Shown here piece by piece: positions 21,698 to 27,510 of a DNA stretch of 27,510 bases. The stretch's first letter is position 1. Every line of letters begins with the position of its first letter. The DNA comes from Nitratidesulfovibrio sp044433065 (GTDB taxonomy: Bacteria > Desulfobacterota > Desulfovibrionia > Desulfovibrionales > Desulfovibrionaceae), in NCBI GenBank assembly GCA_044433065.1, contig JAWXUA010000020.1, positions 1 through 27,510 on the forward strand, read 5' to 3'. The translations under genes and the position numbers were made by a program. The notes under the pieces are model-generated. The model saw only the letters and a program-made list of their open reading frames with translations. It had not been told where the DNA came from and ran no database searches.

Positions 21698-21717
21698 AGC
21701 TCGTTACTCTAAAAAAT

Positions 21718-21773
21718 AAGAAGAGTAATTGTATACGCGATGTTTGCGCATATACAATTACTCTTCTTTTTTT
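21718..21773. terminator. Long bidirectional terminator, mucR-type gene / ykgJ-type gene
   Basis: AAGAAGAGTAATTGTATA pairs perfectly with TATACAATTACTCTTCTT (18 bp), followed by a T-run. The minus strand also continues into ATTTTTT, so it can serve the convergent YkgJ-type gene. Confidence 0.92.
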
Positions 21774-21836
21774 GTGGTATTGTTTGAACAGGCAACCATT
21801 TGCATGCCAAGTCTAAGCTCAGCATATCACTATTTG

Positions 21837-22457
21837 CTAGCGTAATTTCGGTGGCCCAGCCATAAGCATTTCAGACAACGTCATATTGATACGCGGCGCG
21901 GTGCGTGCCTTGGGGCCAAGCTGCTCCGTAAGATATTCCATCTCCAACTGCACAAGCTCGCGATACAATGGTGTGCGGTCCACAGAGGGGATATTCTCCT
22001 CGGGCATTTGCTTAGTAAGCTCATCAAAGCGATAACAGCCTCGGAAGGTTTGCGCACGCCCATCAGGCAAATGCAGCACATTACGCGTACCATGCAAACG
22101 GCAAATCATCAGACGATTGCCATACAGTGCACAAAGACCATCATCATTGAGCGGACACATTTCACGCGGTACGCCGCCAGCTGCACGAATGCTATTGCAG
22201 TTCATGACATTGTCACGGGCACGGTCCAGATAGCGTTGGCGTTGTGCTTCTGGTAATTGCAACATACCTTTCCAAAGGTAGGCCCATTCTACATGCGTAT
22301 GATGCTGGAAATAGGTGTAGCAGCAATTTTCTTGGCAGTTTTCGCATGTCAAGCCAGCCGCATGGGCACAGCTTGAATATGCATCACCCATGGCTTTATA
22401 CAAGACTTCAAGGCGAGCAAAAATACCTTTTTTAGCACTGGTTTTCTTTTTAGCCAT
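21837..22457 (-). CDS. YkgJ-type cysteine-cluster protein
   Basis: A 206-residue protein with the CxxCxxxCC cluster of the YkgJ/UPF0153 family, thought to bind zinc or an iron-sulfur cluster; the activity is unknown. The cluster CENCQENCC is at about residues 38-46, with further cysteines in MCPLNDDGLCALYGNRLMICRLHG (about 101-124) and GCYRF (about 140). The N-terminus is basic (MAKKKTSAKKG). The last 8 bases of the aroK-like gene overlap its start, so the two are translationally coupled. It is the last gene before the bidirectional terminator at 21718-21773. Confidence 0.85.
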   Translation of the reverse strand: MAKKKTSAKKGIFARLEVLYKAMGDAYSSCAHAAGLTCENCQENCCYTYFQHHTHVEWAYLWKGMLQLPEAQRQRYLDRARDNVMNCNSIRAAGGVPREMCPLNDDGLCALYGNRLMICRLHGTRNVLHLPDGRAQTFRGCYRFDELTKQMPEENIPSVDRTPLYRELVQLEMEYLTEQLGPKARTAPRINMTLSEMLMAGPPKLR

Positions 22458-23013
22458 GGGGATTTTCCTTAAGCCATTTTGTCATGGCAACGGCACATTG
22501 GCTGGGCGAGAGCTTTTCAGCGGCCACAGTAAAGTGGGCATATTTTGTATACAAGGCTTTGCGTTCATTGAATAAATCTTCAATGGTTTGCCCTGGTGCA
22601 ATAGCAAGGCCACGGTCAGGTTTGCGTGCGATACGCTCCAAAATCAGTGGCAAGGGCACATCAAGATACATAATAGGACCAAGGCTTGCCAGATGTTGCA
22701 TGGCCGCATCACGGTAAATAACACTGCCACCTGTGGAAAGAATGGTGCGGCGTGTTCTGATATTCATGATGGTTGCAGCTTCCACGTCCAGAAATTCGTC
22801 CTTAGTCATGCTATCAGCAACAGCTTGTAATGTGGTGCCGTACACAGCTTCGATGAGATGGTCTGTGTCTGCATGGGCCCAGTCCAACATATTTGCAAGG
22901 GCCTTGCCCACTGTGGTCTTGCCTGCGCCAGCCATGCCAATGATGCTGATGCTTTGGCCTTCTTGAAGGCGAGGATATATGGATGGGATTATTTTTTCTT
23001 GTGCGTCCTGCAT
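22450..23013 (-). CDS. Shikimate kinase-like protein
   Basis: A 187-residue P-loop kinase most like shikimate kinase (AroK/AroL), which phosphorylates shikimate with ATP in aromatic amino-acid synthesis. Walker A is GMAGAGKT (about 26-33), followed by DTDHLIE (about 49-55; substrate-binding Asp) and STGGSVIY (about 93-100; the GG substrate loop). RKPDRGLA (about 128-135) is in the lid region. The N-terminal 18 residues are an extension compared with typical AroK. AAAGGA precedes the ATG at 23013. It overlaps the YkgJ-type gene by 8 bases. The lid is less standard than in AroK (PDRGLA rather than RPLL), so a relative acting on another substrate is possible. Confidence 0.75.
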   Translation of the reverse strand: MQDAQEKIIPSIYPRLQEGQSISIIGMAGAGKTTVGKALANMLDWAHADTDHLIEAVYGTTLQAVADSMTKDEFLDVEAATIMNIRTRRTILSTGGSVIYRDAAMQHLASLGPIMYLDVPLPLILERIARKPDRGLAIAPGQTIEDLFNERKALYTKYAHFTVAAEKLSPSQCAVAMTKWLKENPHG

Positions 23014-23093
23014 GCAAAGTCCTTTGTTTGCGCCGTATTGAGTAGATACTGTGTTGTATGCGCGCAGGTTGGGTGTGTCAACAGGATGAAGCT

Positions 23094-24116
23094 TTAAGCT
23101 CCCTTTTTGCGTCTTTCAAGGACCTCTTTTGAAAATGCATCAAAGTCCGAAGTAATTTTTTGAGTCTTATTAAATTGGTCGTATTCTTCTGCAGCTTTGG
23201 CATCCGCTTGTTTTTTCGACGTATTTCCTTTGCCTTCAAGAATTTTATACTCATTAAATTCAAGGAACTTATTGACGCTTAAGGCAAATTTTTCCATGGT
23301 AAAACTTTGTTTTCTTTCGATAATCCCTTCAATATAGTCGAAAAAACTAGAGACTGTACGTTCAAGGCTTTTTATCTCTTTTTCTGTGAGATAATTTTTA
23401 GCAATGGTGACGTCTGACTTTAAAATTCTTCCGTCTGGAGAGTTTTTCCAAGTAGTTAAGCCCATGTTTTCTTTATGACTATCGGCATTTGTGTATATAA
23501 TTTCTGCCGCTGTATGGCCTGTAATGGCATAATGAAATTTATTTTGCACAGTGGCATAAAACTTTTGGGTTATTGCAGACGTTTTTTTATAGTCATCACT
23601 GCATTCAGCGAAGATATCAGTGAGTTGTTGCCATATACGTCTTTCGCTGGCTCTGATCGAGCGTACACGTTCTAAAAGCTCTTTAAATGGGTCATCCTGA
23701 AGAAAGCCACGGCCTTGCTTTAGACGCTCGTCATCAAGGACAAAGCCTTTTCGCATATATTCGGTAAGAACTGACGTTGCCCAAATTCTAAACTGAGTCG
23801 CCTTTGAAGAATTGACGCGATAGCCCACAGATATGATGGCATCAAGGTTGTAAAATTTAGTTCCTTTTGTTTGCGTTTTGCCTTCTAAAAAGCCATGCCG
23901 AGTGGTTATTTCCATTTTGGAAACAACCACTTTTTCTTCAAGTTCGTTAGTTTCAAAAATAGATTTTAAGTGCTTGCTAATTGCAGGAGTTTTCACTCCA
24001 AACAACTCAGCCATGGCCTTTTGTGTAAGCCATATGGTGTCATCTTTAACAATGACGCTGACAGCGATATCTTCAGCCTGCGTGCTATAGAGTAAAAACT
24101 GGAGTTCTTTTGTCAC
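23094..24116 (-). CDS. RhuM-family protein
   Basis: A 340-residue protein of the RhuM family, first noted in Salmonella SPI-3 and common on mobile islands; the biochemical activity is not established. The N-terminal part matches the family well: IWLTQKAMAELFGVKTPAISKHLKSI (about 28-53, helix-turn-helix-like), KFYNLDAIISVGYRVNS (about 87-103) and the FRIWATSVLTEYMRKGF segment (about 108-124). The C-terminal half is long-helical and Lys-rich, ending ERRKKGA. The start is GTG at 24116 with AAAGG eight bases upstream. It is AT-richer than its neighbours and lies alone between the shikimate kinase-like gene and the rpsI terminator, which suggests horizontal gain. No partner genes are seen. Confidence 0.88.
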   Translation of the reverse strand: MTKELQFLLYSTQAEDIAVSVIVKDDTIWLTQKAMAELFGVKTPAISKHLKSIFETNELEEKVVVSKMEITTRHGFLEGKTQTKGTKFYNLDAIISVGYRVNSSKATQFRIWATSVLTEYMRKGFVLDDERLKQGRGFLQDDPFKELLERVRSIRASERRIWQQLTDIFAECSDDYKKTSAITQKFYATVQNKFHYAITGHTAAEIIYTNADSHKENMGLTTWKNSPDGRILKSDVTIAKNYLTEKEIKSLERTVSSFFDYIEGIIERKQSFTMEKFALSVNKFLEFNEYKILEGKGNTSKKQADAKAAEEYDQFNKTQKITSDFDAFSKEVLERRKKGA

Positions 24117-24256
24117 TGTAAAAGCCTTTTTCCATTATCTCATATTTTAGGTAATCTCATGACATCATAGCGGCTATAATTATGTACTCTGGTATGTCAT
24201 ATATATTAGCAAAAGAATACCTAAAAGTACATGATGCATTTTGGCAGAGGCAATAC

Positions 24257-24290
24257 AAAAAAGGCAGGCCTGCAAAACAGACCTGCCTTT
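24257..24290 (-). terminator. Terminator of rplM-rpsI
   Basis: On the minus strand AAAGGCAGG pairs perfectly with CCTGCCTTT and continues into TTT. It begins 25 bases after the rpsI stop. Confidence 0.85.
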
Positions 24291-24314
24291 GAAAAGCATG
24301 GATAAGCGTAAATC

Positions 24315-24707
24315 TTAACGCTTGCTGTACTGGTAACGAGCACGAGCTGCGCGCAAACCGTACTTTTTACGTTCCTTCTTACGAGCATCGCGGGTAATGA
24401 AACCAGCGCGCTTCAAAGCTGGACGCAATTCAGGATCGATTTCGAGCAATGCACGGGTGATACCGTGACGCACTGCTTCAGCTTGACCGCTGATGCCGCC
24501 GCCTGCAACATTAACCTTGATGTCGAACTTATCGAGGTTCTTGGTGAGGACGAGAGGCTGACGAATGATCATTTGGAGGGTCTTACGTGGGAAGAACTCT
24601 TCGTAAGAACGACCGTTGATTTCGATGTTACCAGTGCCTGCATACAAACGGGTACGTGCAGTGGCGGTCTTACGACGGCCGGTACCGTAATTGAATTCTT
24701 TGGTCAT
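24315..24707 (-). CDS. rpsI: 30S ribosomal protein S9
   Basis: A 130-residue ribosomal protein of the 30S head, whose C-terminal tail contacts P-site tRNA. It shows FNYGTGRRKTATARTRL at the start, NVAGGGISGQAEAVRHGI (about 66-83) and the universal end KKYGLRAARARYQYSKR. The ATG at 24707 has GGAG six bases upstream; a GTG 12 bases further up is in frame but poorly placed. It follows rplM after 15 bases, the standard rplM-rpsI operon. Confidence 0.98.
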   Translation of the reverse strand: MTKEFNYGTGRRKTATARTRLYAGTGNIEINGRSYEEFFPRKTLQMIIRQPLVLTKNLDKFDIKVNVAGGGISGQAEAVRHGITRALLEIDPELRPALKRAGFITRDARKKERKKYGLRAARARYQYSKR

Positions 24708-24722
24708 GGCTATCTCCACTCT

Positions 24723-25157
24723 TTAGTACTTGAGCTCAAAAGGTGCAGGCTTTTGAGCTTCATGTGGATGCTCAGAGCCAGAGTAAACCTTCAACTTGGT
24801 AAGCATAGCGCGACCAAGGCGGTTACGAGGCAACATGCCGCGAACAGCGTGCATGAGGACTTCTTCAGGCTTGCGCTCAAGCATTTTCTCAAGAGTGGTT
24901 TCACGTAAACCACCCACGTAGCCGGAGTGGTTGTAGTACATCTTTTGAGCCATCTTGTTGCCAGTAACCTTGATTTTTTCGCAGTTGGTAACAACGATGA
25001 AGTCACCGTTGTCCATGTGTGGTGCGAATTCAGGCTTGTGCTTGCCGCGGAGGCGGTGAGCAATCTGGGTAGCGAGGCGGCCGAGAACTTGATCCGTAGC
25101 ATCAACGATGAACCATTCGCGGTTGATGTCTGCGGGTGTTGGGCTAAACGTCTTCAT
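24723..25157 (-). CDS. rplM: 50S ribosomal protein L13
   Basis: A 144-residue early-assembly 50S protein. Signatures are REWFIVDATDQVLGRLATQI, GDFIVVTNCEKIKVTGNK, KMYYNHSGYVGG and the VRGMLPRNRLGRAM block. GGAG lies near the ATG at 25157. It is first in the rplM-rpsI operon and has a good promoter at 25193-25221. Confidence 0.98.
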   Translation of the reverse strand: MKTFSPTPADINREWFIVDATDQVLGRLATQIAHRLRGKHKPEFAPHMDNGDFIVVTNCEKIKVTGNKMAQKMYYNHSGYVGGLRETTLEKMLERKPEEVLMHAVRGMLPRNRLGRAMLTKLKVYSGSEHPHEAQKPAPFELKY

Positions 25158-25192
25158 CTGGTAACTCCAGTCTATTTTATAGAAAGAAGGGG

Positions 25193-25221
25193 TATCTATG
25201 GAATTTCTACCGCGTTGTCAA
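25193..25221 (-). promoter_or_regulatory. Promoter of rplM-rpsI
   Basis: On the minus strand a consensus TTGACA (25221-25216), a 17-base spacer and TAGATA (25198-25193), about 35 bases before the rplM start. Confidence 0.6.
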
Positions 25222-25357
25222 TAGAGTGTAACGGGTCCATTGCGCCAATCGCCGGCGGGGCACGATAGAAATGGATGCACTAGCTGCATAACTCTTGAGC
25301 TTTACACCATGAAGGTATACATTGCCAAGAACTTTTTTGCACTTCGGAGAAAAAAAT

Positions 25358-26632
25358 ATGTCTGGTATCCGTAAAAGCTTGCTCCAATTTGTTTTTTCTG
25401 GTGCGTCCATGAGTCGCTGGAATGATAAGCTGCGGCCTGTGGAATTGGTGGAAATTGATAAGCAAGGTCATAAAATGATTGTGGCATGGCTTTTATATGA
25501 ACTTAATAGCCGCCATTTGACGTCTGAAGAACGCCTCGACTTAGGGCAAAAAATTGTAGAAGGCGGTCTTTTTGATTATCTCTATCGCCTTGTAATCACA
25601 GATATTAAGCCTCCAGTTTTTTATCGTATCCGTGAAAATGAAGAGGACTACCAAAAGCTCACAACATGGGTGCTCGCCAAACTGGAGCATATTGTGCGGC
25701 CCCTTGATGAAGGTTTTTGGCAACGTCTCACACAATATTTTGATACCAAACGCTCACAAAACCTTGCGGACCGCATCCTTAGCGCGGCCCATAGTTACGC
25801 CTCTGGTTGGGAATTTAATGTCCTGAAAAATTTGAATACTTTTGACCCAGAGATGAAGGAAATTGAAGAATCCTTCAAGGTGCGTCTTGGGGAATTTATG
25901 GACATTGTGGGCGTGCAAGACCTTATGCATGACCAAGATGTGCTCGATGCTAACAGCATCACGGTCAAAGCTTCGGCTCTTGGTGCCTTCGCTAGTTTTT
26001 GCGGGCAATTACGTTTTCAAAAACGTTGGTCCCAAACGCCGCGCATTCCTGAAAGCTCGGTGCTTGGCCATATGTTTATAGTAGCAAGCTATGGCTATTT
26101 TTTCAGCTTGCAACTGGGTGCTAAACAAGCGCGTTGTAACAATAATTTCTTCTGTGGCCTGTTCCATGATTTGCCAGAATTGCTCACACGCGATATTATT
26201 TCGCCAGTAAAGCAGTCCGTGGCAGGTCTGCCAGACCTCATTCGTGCCTATGAGGATCAAGAGCTTGAGCGGCGCATTTTTGCACCGTTGCGAGGTGCAG
26301 GGCAAGAGGCTCTCGTGGCGCGGCTTTGCTATTTCCTTGGCATGGAAATTGGCTCAGAATTTAAGGAATGCATTATCAAAGAGGGTAAGGTTTGCGAAGC
26401 GACCCTTGACGATTTGCAAGCGGACTTTGGTGCTGATTGCTACGATCCTAAAGATGGCCGTATGCTGAAAGTTTGCGATATTCTTGCGGCGTTCATGGAA
26501 GCTCATACATCCATCCGTAACGGCATCGCACCGCCAGAGCTTTGGGAAGCCATGGCGCGCTTCCGCAATGCGTATCGCGGTGAAGTTTTAGGAAATATTC
26601 ATATGGGGGCGCTTTTTGCCGATTTTGATTAA
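25358..26632 (+). CDS. HD-domain phosphohydrolase-like protein
   Basis: A 424-residue cytoplasmic protein with an HD metal-dependent phosphohydrolase domain in its second half. Likely metal ligands are His238 (in LGHMFIV), His270-Asp271 (in GLFHDLPEL) and Asp374 (in KVCDILAAF), the H...HD...D pattern of YfbR-like 5'-nucleotidase/HD_3 proteins. The first half (about 1-200) has no recognised fold and is rich in charged helices. The ATG at 25358 has GGAG eight bases upstream. It is divergent from rplM and followed by its own terminator. The substrate is unknown; a nucleotide monophosphate is a reasonable guess from the family. Confidence 0.82.
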   Translation: MSGIRKSLLQFVFSGASMSRWNDKLRPVELVEIDKQGHKMIVAWLLYELNSRHLTSEERLDLGQKIVEGGLFDYLYRLVITDIKPPVFYRIRENEEDYQKLTTWVLAKLEHIVRPLDEGFWQRLTQYFDTKRSQNLADRILSAAHSYASGWEFNVLKNLNTFDPEMKEIEESFKVRLGEFMDIVGVQDLMHDQDVLDANSITVKASALGAFASFCGQLRFQKRWSQTPRIPESSVLGHMFIVASYGYFFSLQLGAKQARCNNNFFCGLFHDLPELLTRDIISPVKQSVAGLPDLIRAYEDQELERRIFAPLRGAGQEALVARLCYFLGMEIGSEFKECIIKEGKVCEATLDDLQADFGADCYDPKDGRMLKVCDILAAFMEAHTSIRNGIAPPELWEAMARFRNAYRGEVLGNIHMGALFADFD

Positions 26633-26686
26633 AAAGCATGGCATCGCTTTCTCACGCATGGCGCAAAAATAATAAAGAAGTCGTGT

Positions 26687-26732
26687 AAAAGCCTGTGATT
26701 TCCAAGCCTTATTGGACTCATGGGCTTTTTTT
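26687..26732 (+). terminator. Terminator of the HD-domain gene
   Basis: AAAAGCC pairs with GGCTTTT, with inner TGA/TCA and CCAA/TTGG helices, followed by a T-run. Confidence 0.75.
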
Positions 26733-26822
26733 ATGGTAAAAGTACTACGATGTATAGCAAAGATGTTTTTTCTTTTTTGTAGAAAAAGTAAATGTACCTG
26801 AAATAATGAGCTTTTTACTCTC

Positions 26823-26861
26823 TATAATCAATTTGACAAGGCATTTTTATTGTGCATGAAT
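26823..26861 (+). promoter_or_regulatory. Possible promoter region of the CBS gene
   Basis: There is a consensus TATAAT at 26823-26828 without a good -35, and a consensus TTGACA at 26833-26838 with only ATGAAT 17 bases later. One of the two probably drives the CBS gene; which one cannot be told by eye. Confidence 0.3.
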
Positions 26862-26939
26862 GACGCATCTTGAGTAGAAAATGAGCTTGGTCAGCAGTGC
26901 TGACGGGCAAAAATACATTAATTTGGCTAGGAGAAAGTC

Positions 26940-27434
26940 ATGTTATTGAGAAAGCGTGCATGGGATATCGTCCGTGAAGAGTACCCGACCTTACAGGAAA
27001 ATGATTCTTTATCTGTTGCCGTACGCAAGCTTAATTCTTGTGTTGGGCATGCTTGTGGTTGCCTTTGTGCCCTTGTTTTTGATGATGAAGGTCACTTGAA
27101 AGGCTCCATTTCCATCTGGGACACCATGCGCTTTATGGAAGACAAACTCACGCAGCGCAGTGCTATGCGTGGTGGTGAAGACGGCTATGACCGCGTATTT
27201 CATAATGCTTGCAAACTTGCTGGTTCTACCAAGGTCCGCGACTTGATGGACCGCGAGATGACCACGCTTTCACCTGATGATAGCCTTATCACCATCTTGG
27301 ATAAGGTGGTAAAAAAGGGCCGTAGCTATGCTGTTGTGAAGGACGCTAGCAAGGTCATTGGCGTTATCATGATTAGCGATATTTTCAATGAAATCAGCAC
27401 AGACATGTTGCGTATGGAAGGGAAGAAAGCTTAA
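26940..27434 (+). CDS. Paired CBS-domain protein
   Basis: A 164-residue protein made essentially of two CBS domains, which bind adenosine nucleotides and sense energy state. The first (about 12-70) contains ENDSLSVAVRKLN and ALVFDDEGHLKGSISIWD; the second (about 97-155) contains VRDLMDREMTTLSPDDSL and YAVVKDASKVIGVIMISDIF. A short Cys-rich insertion (SCVGHACGCLCA, about 33-44) is unusual for CBS domains. AGGAG lies seven bases before the ATG. No enzyme domain is attached, so it probably regulates a partner. The downstream 76 bases to the window end show a weak CCGCTA/TAGCGG hairpin and no gene. Confidence 0.88.
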   Translation: MLLRKRAWDIVREEYPTLQENDSLSVAVRKLNSCVGHACGCLCALVFDDEGHLKGSISIWDTMRFMEDKLTQRSAMRGGEDGYDRVFHNACKLAGSTKVRDLMDREMTTLSPDDSLITILDKVVKKGRSYAVVKDASKVIGVIMISDIFNEISTDMLRMEGKKA

Positions 27435-27510
27435 GGGCCGCTATGCTGATTTCTCATGTAGTTAGCGGGAAAAAATAGGCAGCCTGAGACTTGCTTTTTT
27501 TAGCATGTCT

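Noticed and set aside
1..27510. CRISPR array, prophage or transposase
   Set aside because: No regularly spaced direct repeats, phage structural genes or transposase frames were seen.

Overview
The window looks like a chromosomal segment of a sulfate-reducing Desulfovibrionaceae-type bacterium with moderate GC. This rests on the protein families and on gene order: thrS-infC-rpmI-rplT-pheS-pheT-merR-rpe-tkt, a Ros/MucR-type regulator, a Frdx-like ferredoxin of the kind known beside hcp, and C-rich intergenic repeats of a sort I associate with this group. The assignment is inference from families, not from a database search.

Layout. (1) 1-3,522: an RNA-structure-rich intergenic stretch, a minus-strand hypothetical gene, then a two-gene plus-strand unit of a MATE exporter and a DUF2156 protein. 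(2) 3,523-4,163: a 640-base gap with at least four strong hairpins, terminators on both strands, and a 38-codon minus-strand ORF for a hydrophobic peptide behind a consensus Shine-Dalgarno. This is the best candidate for an undescribed system (type I toxin-antitoxin-like). (3) gltX with its own promoter and terminator. (4) Minus strand: a HigB/HigA-like toxin-antitoxin pair with a TTG start and an operator-like promoter, then a ferredoxin plus small-protein operon. (5) tRNA-Val(GAC) with promoter, encoded CCA and terminator. (6) The translation cluster thrS-infC-rpmI-rplT-pheS-pheT followed by a MerR regulator. infC appears to start at an ATA codon overlapping the end of thrS, with structured gaps before rpmI, rplT and pheS. 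(7) Carbon metabolism: rpe, tkt and pgk, with a roughly 310-base MITE/REP-like inverted-repeat element between tkt and pgk. (8) A MucR-type zinc-finger regulator. (9) Minus strand: an aroK-like kinase overlapping a YkgJ-type cysteine-cluster gene, an isolated RhuM-family gene, then rplM-rpsI. (10) An HD-domain phosphohydrolase-like gene and a paired-CBS protein close the window.

Most of the window is core machinery for translation (two-subunit PheRS, ThrRS, GluRS, IF-3, L35, L20, L13, S9, tRNA-Val) and for central carbon flow (Rpe, Tkt, Pgk, shikimate kinase). Accessory material is limited to the small hydrophobic ORF, the HigBA pair, RhuM and the dispersed repeats. At least three copies of a C-run/TTTTATTTG repeat and three G-run hairpins occupy intergenic positions and look like a genome-wide repeat family. 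No CRISPR array, prophage or insertion-sequence transposase was seen.
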